From contig JASLCA010000148.1 of NCBI GenBank assembly GCA_030146225.1, forward strand, positions 1 to 33,814: a stretch of DNA of 33,814 nucleotides. The letters are read 5' to 3'. Shown here piece by piece: positions 1-7,877 of this stretch. Within the stretch, counting starts at the first letter, position 1; the number at the start of each line of letters is the position of its first letter. The DNA is from Sphingobacterium sp. (GTDB taxonomy: Bacteria > Bacteroidota > Bacteroidia > Sphingobacteriales > Sphingobacteriaceae). The notes below the pieces were generated by a model that did not search any database, was not told where the DNA came from, and saw only the letters and a program-made list of their open reading frames with translations. A program made the position numbers and the translations under genes.

Positions 1-203
1 AAAGATAGGGAAATAAATAGCCCACTTCCAAGAAGTATTTTGCTATTTGCTGACTCCTACCCGCAAAACGCTGTAATACTGTGTGATAAATTTGATTCCC
101 CGAAGCCCTAACAGCCCTATTAGAGCGGATATGGGCCAATTCCCTCACTAAGCCCCCCTAATAGACTTACCGCCCAAGCCTATTTAAATAAATAGGAAAC
201 AAA

Positions 204-232
204 AGCGCCTCCTTATAGTATAAGGAGGCGCT
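204..232 (-). terminator. Rho-independent terminator of the 4,6-dehydratase gene
   Basis: A perfect 12-bp inverted repeat (204-215 with 221-232) has a 5-nt loop. Read on the minus strand it ends in GCGCTTTTGTTT, so the stem is followed by a T-rich run. It lies 22 nt beyond the stop codon at 254-256. The dehydratase is therefore the last gene of its transcript. I see no gene in positions 1-203. Confidence 0.85.
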
Positions 233-253
233 ACTGAATAAGGCATTTAAAGA

Positions 254-2173
254 TTAAACAGCCTCTTTGGTATCTAAGTCTTCAAACATTGAATTCTGTG
301 AGATAAACTCAGGCACAATATCCTTCATCTTCGAAACAAGCTCCATGGCCTGAGACCTACATTGGCCCCCCTTCACAAAGCAACACAGCTCCTCTATCTT
401 AATCTTTCTATTATCTAAATCGTAAGTATTCACTTTGGCGATCATAATTTTTTCATGATGCGTCTTAATCGTGTTTTCATCATTAGCAAGCAACTCCTCA
501 TAGGTCTTTTCACCTGGGCGCAAGCCCGTAATCAGAATATCAATATCTTCTGGGTATCTAAAGCCTTTCAGACGAATCATACGCTTGGCTAATTCCATAA
601 TCTTTACCGGCTCTCCCATATCAAATACAAAGATCTCTCCCCCTTCGCCCATAGCGGCAGCCTCCTGCACAAGCTGACAAGCCTCTGGAATTGTCATAAA
701 ATACCTAGTAATATCAGTATGGGTCACGGTCAAAGGCCCACCCTTCTTTAATTGCTTTTCAAAAAGCGGAATTACAGAGCCATTTGAGCCAAGTACATTT
801 CCAAATCTGGTTACAATAAAATTGGTCGCAACCTGCTTATTAAGGGCTGAAACATAGATCTCCGAAATTCGTTTCGTAGCCCCCATAACATTGGTGGGGT
901 TTACCGCCTTGTCCGTAGACACCATCACAAACTTCTCAACCTGATGCTTTACAGAAAGGTCCGCTACAGTCTTCGTCCCATAAACATTAGTTAAAACGGC
1001 TTCATAAGGATTTTGCTCCATTAAGGGCACATGCTTATAAGCAGCAGCATGAAACACAACATTAGGCTTGTAATAGCTAAAAATGCTATCCATAAACTCC
1101 CGGTCCCGTACATTGCCTACAACATAGTGTAAGCCAATTGGGGCAATATGCTTTAGCTCTTGCTGCAAGTCATACAAGGCCGATTCGGCCTGATCCAACA
1201 AGATGAGCTTATCAAACTTAGTAAAGGCTATCTGCCGACTCAACTCAGCCCCAATAGACCCCGCCGCCCCAGTTATTAAAATAACCTTATTAGATAGCGA
1301 TGCTACAACAGCGGGATTGTTAAGCTTAATTGTCTCTCGACCCAATAGATCACCTATATTTAAGGTACGGAGCTGCCTTGTAGCCACCTCTCCACTTAAC
1401 AACTTTGCTGAGGAAGGCATAATCTTCAGCTTTACAGGGAGCTGTTCAATATGTTCTGAGATTGATTTCAATCGCTCCTTACTATTGTCATCTAGCGCAA
1501 TAATCACGCTTTCAATACCTAGAGCGGTAATAAGCTCTGTATTCAGCGTCTTAAAATCAATCACATTGAATCCATTCACCCGCTTGCCAATACGGCTTAC
1601 ATTATCATCCGCTAAGAGCACTGTCTTATACCTATTCTTAGTATCTGTCCTTAATAAATTAAGGGTAACTATACCCATATTCCCCGCTCCAATCAAAACG
1701 ATGGGCTCTACCCTTCTACCATGAAAAAACACCTTTTCATAAATAGCTTTGTAAACCATGCGTGCAGCAACCATCGCTAGGACAGTCACTACGCCATGCA
1801 CAAAAAGCACAGAATAGGACAAGTTATATACAGCAGCGCTGTCAAAGGTCCCAAGCCTACGAAAGCAGAAGGACACAAAAATCATTAACAATACTGGGCT
1901 GGCACAGGCCACCATAATGCCTTGCGCATCCTTAATATCAGCCTGCCTAATAATTCCTCTATAGGTTTTAAACACCCAAAACGATAAGCTGAATACTGCC
2001 GTTACCAAAAAGGCCTGCTTAATCATCAAGCCCTCATTTAGGCTGCCTCTAAAGCTTTTAATTATAAAATTTGACAGTATATAACAGCAGAAGACAATAA
2101 ATATGTCTACTAGCAATACAATCCACCTCGGATTGTCCCTACTCAATCGCCGCCTTATTATATAAAAATTCAT
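254..2173 (-). CDS. Membrane-bound nucleotide-sugar 4,6-dehydratase, CapD/PglF/FlaA1 type
   Basis: Likely converts a UDP-GlcNAc-type sugar to its 4-keto-6-deoxy form, the first step towards rare sugars for surface polysaccharide or glycoprotein. With the start at 2173 the protein has 639 residues. About four hydrophobic segments lie in the first 150 residues. A first Rossmann-like domain has GAGNMG at 162-167. The catalytic SDR domain has GAAGSIG at 302-308 (NAD binding), AAAYKHVPLME at 376-386 and STDKAVNPTNVMGATK at 419-434. The usual SDR Tyr of YxxxK is Met430, with Asp421-Lys422 nine residues earlier, as described for PglF, so a 4,6-dehydratase fits better than an epimerase. An in-frame ATG 15 codons upstream (2218) exists, but MNFYIIRRRL at 2173 matches the usual family start. 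It is alone on its strand here; a polysaccharide cluster could lie left of the window. The sugar substrate is not determined. Confidence 0.88.
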   Translation of the reverse strand: MNFYIIRRRLSRDNPRWIVLLVDIFIVFCCYILSNFIIKSFRGSLNEGLMIKQAFLVTAVFSLSFWVFKTYRGIIRQADIKDAQGIMVACASPVLLMIFVSFCFRRLGTFDSAAVYNLSYSVLFVHGVVTVLAMVAARMVYKAIYEKVFFHGRRVEPIVLIGAGNMGIVTLNLLRTDTKNRYKTVLLADDNVSRIGKRVNGFNVIDFKTLNTELITALGIESVIIALDDNSKERLKSISEHIEQLPVKLKIMPSSAKLLSGEVATRQLRTLNIGDLLGRETIKLNNPAVVASLSNKVILITGAAGSIGAELSRQIAFTKFDKLILLDQAESALYDLQQELKHIAPIGLHYVVGNVRDREFMDSIFSYYKPNVVFHAAAYKHVPLMEQNPYEAVLTNVYGTKTVADLSVKHQVEKFVMVSTDKAVNPTNVMGATKRISEIYVSALNKQVATNFIVTRFGNVLGSNGSVIPLFEKQLKKGGPLTVTHTDITRYFMTIPEACQLVQEAAAMGEGGEIFVFDMGEPVKIMELAKRMIRLKGFRYPEDIDILITGLRPGEKTYEELLANDENTIKTHHEKIMIAKVNTYDLDNRKIKIEELCCFVKGGQCRSQAMELVSKMKDIVPEFISQNSMFEDLDTKEAV

Positions 2174-2634
2174 TTTTCTATTAGATTCAAAGGGAATCAA
2201 TATCAAAAACTCGACCAACTTTTCATAAAAGAAGAATTGCAGGTCTTTTCTTCATTATGTGCTCCATTTAACAACAGTATTGGATGCAAGATCTAGCTAA
2301 ATTGCAAGAGCGAAGCTAGCGCAAGCCATTGCACTTATACTATAAAAATAGCATCTAAAAACCAAAACAACAAAACGAAATAAACTTAAACACAACTAGT
2401 TGTATAATTGTTATTCCTCGAAAACATATCTTTGACTAAAAGGATAATTTACAGCTTTAAAAATTAGCCCGAGCAAAGTTCGCGTTGTGGTAAAAAATCG
2501 GTTACAGCAGCAATCAGAAATGCCTACAGCGAAGGGACTGTCAAATTACGCGCTTTCTAGATTTCAAGCCATAACATAAACTAACAGTTGGCCAGAAAGA
2601 GTGCCATTCAAAACTTTTTCTTACCATTGCATTA
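2174..2634. other. Divergent intergenic region between dehydratase and helicase genes
   Basis: 461 bp without a convincing reading frame on either strand. It must carry promoters for both flanking genes. The only recognisable element is a TAnnTTTG match at 2427-2434 on the plus strand. No strong hairpin, repeat array or RNA gene was seen. Confidence 0.5.
2408..2434 (+). promoter_or_regulatory. Candidate Bacteroidota-type promoter for the helicase gene
   Basis: TATCTTTG at 2427-2434 matches the Bacteroidota -7 consensus TAnnTTTG. A TTG at 2408-2410 could be the -33 element, although the 16-nt spacer is shorter than the usual 19-21. It sits about 200 nt upstream of the helicase ATG, implying a long leader, so the assignment is tentative. 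Confidence 0.3.
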
Positions 2635-4536
2635 ATGAGCAATGTCCAACACTATTTTGAGCAACTAGTCCATAGTTTAGAAGAAGAACAAATCTACGAT
2701 CGGCAGCAGTATGAAGATACCATCAATTATGCCTCGACTTCAGACAGGAAGAACAAGGGGATAACTTGGTTTCCAATAGCCATCCAAGATTCCGAGATTG
2801 GTATTGGCGATTACTTAACGCTACATGTCAGTAGAACAAATGGGTTGGACGAACCGCATCAATTTCGCTTTGGAATGCCTGTCTCCTTGTTCTCCAATCA
2901 CAATCCCGCAGTAGATCGCATCAATGGCACCATTAGCTATGTGAACAATAAGATGATGAAGGTTAGCTTGCGATTGGACGAGCTTCCGGATTGGATGCGA
3001 AATGGAAAACTAGGGGTAGATCTCTTGTTTGATGAGAACTCCTATAAGGAGATGTTCTTGGCCTTAAAAAAAGCCGTGGATTCAGACAATGCGCTGGTTC
3101 GCCTGCTAAGCCATGAGAACCCCTTGGCAGAAGCCAATTCGACCATCCCCTTTGAAAAGCTAAGCCTCAACGATCAACAGAATAAAGCGGTAGCTAAAAT
3201 CCTAAACAATCAGGATCTAGTCATTGTACATGGTCCTCCTGGTACAGGCAAGACCAGCACCTTAGTACAAGCGATAAGCGCCCTATACAAACAAGAAGGA
3301 CAGCAGCTTTTAGTGGTGGCCCCTAGCAATACGGCTGTGGATGTCTTGACCGAGCGTTTAGACCTGCAAGGCTTAAAAGTACTGCGCATAGGAAATCCTG
3401 TTAAAGTATCTGAAAGCCTCCAAAAGCTAACCTTTGATGGGCAGATAAACCAACATCCCGAAAGCAAGGAAATACGTAAGCTTAAGAAACAAGCCTCCGC
3501 CTATACCGATATGGCGCATAAGTATAAGCGTTCCTTTGGGAAGGCTGAGCGCGAGCAGCGCAAAGCGCTTTTTAAGGAGGCACATAAGGTGATGGATCAG
3601 GTGCAGCAGATTCAAGATTTTATCAGCAGCTCCATCCTTAATCAAGCGGAGGTAATCACAGCGACCTTAGTTGGGGCAAATCAATTTCAGATAAGAAACC
3701 GTAATTACCATACCGTATTTATAGATGAGGCAGGTCAGGCTTTAGAGCCAGCCTGCTGGATCCCAATATTAAAGTCTCCGCGCATCGTCTTAGCGGGAGA
3801 CCATCTGCAGCTTCCACCCACAATTAAATCGCCTGGCAAGGAAGCCTTAAAGCTAAAACACACCTTATTAGAGAAGCTTGTAACACAACATCCCGAGCGC
3901 GTTGTGCTTTTACAAGAGCAGTATCGCATGCATCAAGACATAATGCAATTTCCCTCGGATCAATTGTATCAAGGTCAGCTTATTGCCAATGAGCAGGTGA
4001 AAAGCAGAAAACTTTTTGAGGCCGAAGAAGCCATTCAATTTATTGATACCGCTGGCGCAGGATATGAGGAAACACAACTTGAGCATGCTATTTTTAATAC
4101 AGAAGAAGCTCATTTCACCCTCAACTATCTCTATCAATTTTGTCAAAGGCTAAGGACCAGCTTTACATTGGAAAATTTTCCAAGCATCGGCATTATATCC
4201 CCATACCGCAAACAAGTACATACACTACAACAGTACGCACAAGAACATTTAGGCCTACAAGATTATATGGCCTATATACAGATCAATACCATTGATAGCT
4301 TCCAAGGACAAGAAAAGGATTTAATCCTAATTAGCTTGGCACGATCCAATGATCGACAGGAGATCGGCTTCCTAGCAGAAGAGCGTCGTATGAATGTGGC
4401 GATTACAAGGGCTAAAAAACAGCTGATTATTATTGGAGACTCCAGTACCATCTCCAAGAATAAGTTTTACAATGACCTAATAACCTATTGTGAAGCGGGT
4501 AATGGCTACCATTCCATCTATGAATACAGCCTTTAG
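2635..4536 (+). CDS. Superfamily 1 DNA/RNA helicase, UPF1/IGHMBP2-like
   Basis: A 633-residue ATP-dependent nucleic-acid helicase or translocase of the UPF1-like SF1B group, presumably cytoplasmic; its cellular role in bacteria is not settled. All core motifs are visible. Walker A is GPPGTGKT at 200-207 and Walker B is IDEAG at 363-367. Next come GDHLQLPPT (motif III), LLQEQYRMH (motif IV region) and GIISPYRKQV. The C-terminal part has NTIDSFQGQEKDLILISLAR and MNVAITRAKKQLIIIGD (motifs V and VI). The first ~150 residues resemble the beta-barrel N-domain of this group. There is no nuclease domain, so it is not a Cas4- or Dna2-type fusion. It is transcribed alone, divergently from the dehydratase, and ends 20 nt before a bidirectional terminator. 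The family assignment is firm; the role is unknown. Confidence 0.92.
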   Translation: MSNVQHYFEQLVHSLEEEQIYDRQQYEDTINYASTSDRKNKGITWFPIAIQDSEIGIGDYLTLHVSRTNGLDEPHQFRFGMPVSLFSNHNPAVDRINGTISYVNNKMMKVSLRLDELPDWMRNGKLGVDLLFDENSYKEMFLALKKAVDSDNALVRLLSHENPLAEANSTIPFEKLSLNDQQNKAVAKILNNQDLVIVHGPPGTGKTSTLVQAISALYKQEGQQLLVVAPSNTAVDVLTERLDLQGLKVLRIGNPVKVSESLQKLTFDGQINQHPESKEIRKLKKQASAYTDMAHKYKRSFGKAEREQRKALFKEAHKVMDQVQQIQDFISSSILNQAEVITATLVGANQFQIRNRNYHTVFIDEAGQALEPACWIPILKSPRIVLAGDHLQLPPTIKSPGKEALKLKHTLLEKLVTQHPERVVLLQEQYRMHQDIMQFPSDQLYQGQLIANEQVKSRKLFEAEEAIQFIDTAGAGYEETQLEHAIFNTEEAHFTLNYLYQFCQRLRTSFTLENFPSIGIISPYRKQVHTLQQYAQEHLGLQDYMAYIQINTIDSFQGQEKDLILISLARSNDRQEIGFLAEERRMNVAITRAKKQLIIIGDSSTISKNKFYNDLITYCEAGNGYHSIYEYSL

Positions 4537-4556
4537 GAAGTTCCTTTAGCCATAGA

Positions 4557-4584
4557 AACAGCCCTACATGTGTATAGGGCTGTT
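4557..4584. terminator. Bidirectional terminator between convergent helicase and fucosidase genes
   Basis: A perfect 10-bp inverted repeat (AACAGCCCTA at 4557-4566 with 4575-4584) has an 8-nt loop and lies between two converging stop codons (4536 and 4609). The 3' flank is moderately T-rich on the plus strand. It probably separates the helicase transcript from the end of the PUL operon. Confidence 0.7.
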
Positions 4585-4608
4585 ATTTGGGCATTCTTAA
4601 GCCGTAGC

Positions 4609-5982
4609 TTAGACGCTAATCCAGGATTGAAAGACGTACTCCTTATCCAATGTTATCTCCAAAAAGGTCACCGTATCTCGCGCTAGATCAGCTGGAATAG
4701 TTACTTCTAGCTGTCCATCTGCAAGTTGACGAAACTTAACTTTCTGATTCTTCGCTAAGGATTTAATATGCTTAACCTGATAACCTGTCAATGCCGGCAA
4801 GAGCAAAACGCCCTTGGCTGCTCTCAGATGTAGGTAGATCTTGTTTTTAGCATAGGTGCTTCCGCCCCATTCGTCTTGAATAAAAGGGCCGCCCTTGGTA
4901 TTGTAGATTCCCTTCGCATTCTGCTTAGCCCATTGAGACATCTCTCCAAATCGAGCCACCAGCTCTTCAGGCAGGGTCCCATCATCTTTTGGACCAATAT
5001 TCAAGAGGAAATTCCCATTGGCGCAGACCATCTTGTCAAAATCCAGGATCAACTCTTCTCGGGTATGTAACTTAGCAGCAGGATTGTAGGCATAAACTGG
5101 ATAAGACACACTGGTGCAACCCTCCCATGGGTAAATAGGAGCCTTAAGGCTGCGTGCCTCTACGGCAAAGAAGTCCCCAGCCGACCCATCATTTACAAAG
5201 CTCTCATTGGCTGCTGTATGTAGGTCCGGGTTTTCAGGATTATAGGTTATCGCCAATCGGGTAGACAAAGTATTAGGCTTAATAGATTTAATATAATGAT
5301 AGAGGTCCCGACCCCGATCTGCATTCCAGATATCTGGATCTAACCAGTAGCCATCAAACCACAGAATATCAGGGTCATAATTGGTAATTAATTCCTTAAC
5401 CTGATTCTTGTTAAACTCCACAAAATCTGGAATGCCTTTTACAGGGGTAGGAATTGGAGATCGCACCGTAGCCATCTTTGTCCAACCTGCATAATCAATA
5501 TCCGCAATAGAGTAATAGATCCCGTAAAGAAGTCCTTGACGCTTACACTCTGCACCCAGTTCTTTTAAGATGTCACGTTTAAATGCCCCTTTGGTAATAT
5601 TAAACTCGCTGTAGGCGGTGGGCCATATTGAATAGCCGTCATGATGCTTAGAGATTACCACCATATACTTGCAGCCCAAATCTACGGCCGTCTGTACCAT
5701 CTGCTTGGCGTCGAAATTATAAGGGTTCCAGGCTAAGGTTATGGAGTCCGAAACACTTTTGGGCTTTACAGGAGAGCCTATTCCCCAAGAGTCACTGGTC
5801 TCTGGAGAAAAGCAAGCCATCCAATGCACAAACATCCCCAATTTAGCATCTTGAAATTGCTTTAATAATTTCATATCCGTACTCGGGTTTATGTAGGTAT
5901 CCTGGGCTTGTAAATCTGACTTTAGGCCCAGCATCCCAATAAACAGGAGCAGGGGAACTATTGACACTTTATAAATTTTCAT
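4609..5982 (-). CDS. Secreted alpha-L-fucosidase, GH29
   Basis: A retaining alpha-L-fucosidase that would remove terminal fucose from glycans in the periplasm or outside the cell. 457 residues. Residues 1-26 are a signal peptide with a hydrophobic core and an LQA-QD-like cleavage site; there is no lipobox. The GH29 barrel shows the HWM segment near residue 53, ISKHHDGYSIWPT at 110-122 and LLYGIYYS. LWFDG has Asp210 at the position of the known GH29 nucleophile. A C-terminal beta-sandwich follows the NFLLNIGPKDDGTLPEE segment. It is the last gene of the PUL, 185 bp after susD with stem-loops between, so it may be expressed at a different level from susCD. Linkage specificity cannot be told from sequence. 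Confidence 0.9.
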   Translation of the reverse strand: MKIYKVSIVPLLLFIGMLGLKSDLQAQDTYINPSTDMKLLKQFQDAKLGMFVHWMACFSPETSDSWGIGSPVKPKSVSDSITLAWNPYNFDAKQMVQTAVDLGCKYMVVISKHHDGYSIWPTAYSEFNITKGAFKRDILKELGAECKRQGLLYGIYYSIADIDYAGWTKMATVRSPIPTPVKGIPDFVEFNKNQVKELITNYDPDILWFDGYWLDPDIWNADRGRDLYHYIKSIKPNTLSTRLAITYNPENPDLHTAANESFVNDGSAGDFFAVEARSLKAPIYPWEGCTSVSYPVYAYNPAAKLHTREELILDFDKMVCANGNFLLNIGPKDDGTLPEELVARFGEMSQWAKQNAKGIYNTKGGPFIQDEWGGSTYAKNKIYLHLRAAKGVLLLPALTGYQVKHIKSLAKNQKVKFRQLADGQLEVTIPADLARDTVTFLEITLDKEYVFQSWISV

Positions 5983-6091
5983 ATTTAAATAATTAAATTT
6001 CGGTAAAACAGTATTTCTTCCAGCCCGAATGATAAAGGGGCTTTATAAATCCCTTGTTCAGGCCTATCTATCCCTAGTAACAAGGTATTTC

Positions 6092-6107
6092 CCAAGCCTT
6101 GGCTTGG
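6092..6107. repeat. Short palindrome in the susD-fucosidase gap
   Basis: CCAAGCC at 6092-6098 and GGCTTGG at 6101-6107 form a 7-bp inverted repeat around TT. It lies between susD and the fucosidase gene, 20 bp from the larger hairpin at 6127-6153. It may be part of a composite mRNA structure, or chance. Confidence 0.35.
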
Positions 6108-6126
6108 AGGATAAAATACGGGGATT

Positions 6127-6153
6127 AAGGCTGTGCACAACCTGCACAGCCTT
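6127..6153 (-). terminator. Intercistronic stem-loop after susD (attenuating terminator or mRNA-stabilising hairpin)
   Basis: A perfect 11-bp inverted repeat (6127-6137 with 6143-6153, 5-nt loop) begins 14 nt past the susD stop on the minus strand. The downstream run is TTAATCCCC, not a good T tract. Partial termination or 3'-end protection of the susCD message therefore seems more likely than a full stop, letting SusC/SusD exceed the downstream fucosidase. Confidence 0.55.
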
Positions 6154-6167
6154 ATTGATTTACCTGA

Positions 6168-7862
6168 TTACCAGTTCGGGTTTTGGTCCAGATTCTTATT
6201 AAGATCACGCTCTTTTTGGGGAATAGGCTGTAGGTAATGCTTCTCTGGATTAAAGAAACGCTCCTCTACCCAACGTCTTTGCTGACCATCTACGGTCACT
6301 GTGCGATCATTCTTCCCAATACCATCCTTGCGCATACGAGCGCCATAAAGATCTCCCTTTAGGCCATAACCATCCGTCACAGCACTTTTTTCAGCAATTC
6401 TCCAGCGTATAATATCAAAATAGCGTAAGCCCTCATTGGCCAATTCTACCCTGCGTTCATTGCGTATCAGCTTAATCAGCTCCTCCTGGGTATTGTAATT
6501 GCTGCGATGCACCAAGCCTCCAGCGGCACGTTGTCGCAGCGCATCCACCACATCGATAACTGCGGCTTTCGCCCCCAGCCCCTGGGTCTCAGCCAAGGCC
6601 TCAGCATGCATTAATAATACATCAGCATAGCGCATAATAATAATATCATTTGTACAGTCCGTAATCTGCACCATGGCATGTGGGGACCAGTCCACATACT
6701 TAGTCCACATAAAGCCTGTTGGGGATGGCTCCGCGGCATTATAGCGTTGAAGAGCTATGGTAGACTCGGATTCTGGATCATACGGCTTGCTTACAAGCTG
6801 CCCCCCAATCCAGTAATTCATAGTACCAGTAGGATAGGCAATGGATTGATACAACCTGGGATCACGATTCAGATAGGGATCTGCGGGATTATAAGTAGAC
6901 CCCTGCTCCTTAGGCAGGCGACCATCCGCCATGGGATAGGCATCCACCATAGAGCCCGTAGGCGTGCTGGCCAATAGGGCATCCCCGCCCGACATTCCTT
7001 TTAAAAAGAAAATCTGGTTGGAATAATGACCTTCCTTAAGGCCTCCAGCGGAAGGATTCCGTAGAATAGAGAAAATAATCTCAGGGGAATTTTCAGCGGC
7101 ACCGGAGAATAAGTCTGCATAAGGGGTTGCACCTGAGGTATTCAAGCTATACTTCCCGATAAGCTTTTCCGTAACAGGCAGTACCTCCGTATACTTGTTT
7201 TCATTTAATAAAACCCTAGCTTTTAAGGTCATGCTACTCCCCCAATCGGCTCTCCCCTTGGCTTGTTGCTTGCCTTCCAGCACAGCAATCGCCTCGTCAA
7301 GACGTGTCAGAATATGAGCTAATACCTGGGGCCGATCTGCCTGTAGCACCTGCGCGCTCTCTTCAACTGTAAGCGTCTTGGTAATTAAAGGAATATGGCC
7401 AAAAAACACAAGCAGGCGATGGTAGTTATAGGCCTCTAAAAACTTAACCTCGGCAAGGAAAGTTTCCTTGTCAGCAGCAGATATGCCCTGTACCTTGTCA
7501 ATATTCTCATAGACGGTGTAGCATTTACGAATGTTTGCATAATGCTGGGTCCAGATATTATAGGGTGCAGTTGCACTGGCATCTTGCGTGCCATTGGCCA
7601 ACAAGCGGATATCAGTATACCATCCCGTCCAAACCAAGAAGGAGTTGTCAGACATCATTTCATCGAAAAAAATTGATCCTTCGTACACAACCGGAAAGCT
7701 TTGCGCATAAATATCCGTTACGAATTTCGAAACATCATTCGTAGACTTCCAATACTTATCCTCTGATATATCTACCGTAGGCGAGGCATCTAGAAACTTC
7801 TCACAGGCGGTAAAAGAAATCAAAGACAGTAAACTAAAAAATAATATATAATTTTTCATCAT
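6168..7862 (-). CDS. SusD/RagB-like glycan-binding lipoprotein
   Basis: A surface lipoprotein that caps the SusC barrel and captures oligosaccharide. 564 residues, starting with MMKNYILFF; the second Met is an equally possible start. A lipoprotein signal peptide ends in FTAC with Cys20 as the lipidated residue. The N-terminal half has TPR-like helices (for example the segment around YWKSTNDVSKFVTDIY). The C-terminal RagB/SusD signature includes DIIIMRYADVLLMHAEAL, ELIKLIRNERRVELANEG and RYFDIIRWR, ending in LQPIPQKE and NPNW. It follows susC by 15 bp, so the two are cotranscribed. Start and family are firm; the ligand is unknown. Confidence 0.94.
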   Translation of the reverse strand: MMKNYILFFSLLSLISFTACEKFLDASPTVDISEDKYWKSTNDVSKFVTDIYAQSFPVVYEGSIFFDEMMSDNSFLVWTGWYTDIRLLANGTQDASATAPYNIWTQHYANIRKCYTVYENIDKVQGISAADKETFLAEVKFLEAYNYHRLLVFFGHIPLITKTLTVEESAQVLQADRPQVLAHILTRLDEAIAVLEGKQQAKGRADWGSSMTLKARVLLNENKYTEVLPVTEKLIGKYSLNTSGATPYADLFSGAAENSPEIIFSILRNPSAGGLKEGHYSNQIFFLKGMSGGDALLASTPTGSMVDAYPMADGRLPKEQGSTYNPADPYLNRDPRLYQSIAYPTGTMNYWIGGQLVSKPYDPESESTIALQRYNAAEPSPTGFMWTKYVDWSPHAMVQITDCTNDIIIMRYADVLLMHAEALAETQGLGAKAAVIDVVDALRQRAAGGLVHRSNYNTQEELIKLIRNERRVELANEGLRYFDIIRWRIAEKSAVTDGYGLKGDLYGARMRKDGIGKNDRTVTVDGQQRRWVEERFFNPEKHYLQPIPQKERDLNKNLDQNPNW

Positions 7863-7877
7863 CTTCTTTTTAAGAAA

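Noticed and set aside
87..94. TAAATTTG, an exact TAnnTTTG match on the plus strand
   Set aside because: There is no gene on the plus strand downstream for over 2.5 kb, so the match is probably chance in AT-rich DNA.
1203..1724. 173-codon open frame antisense to the 4,6-dehydratase gene
   Set aside because: It lies wholly inside a well-conserved gene on the other strand, has no recognisable motif, and its Ser/Leu/Ile-rich composition is what the reverse of a Rossmann domain gives.
2635..4536. Possible defence role for the UPF1-like helicase
   Set aside because: Stand-alone helicase without nuclease, methylase or other defence partners nearby; neighbours are ordinary chromosomal genes.
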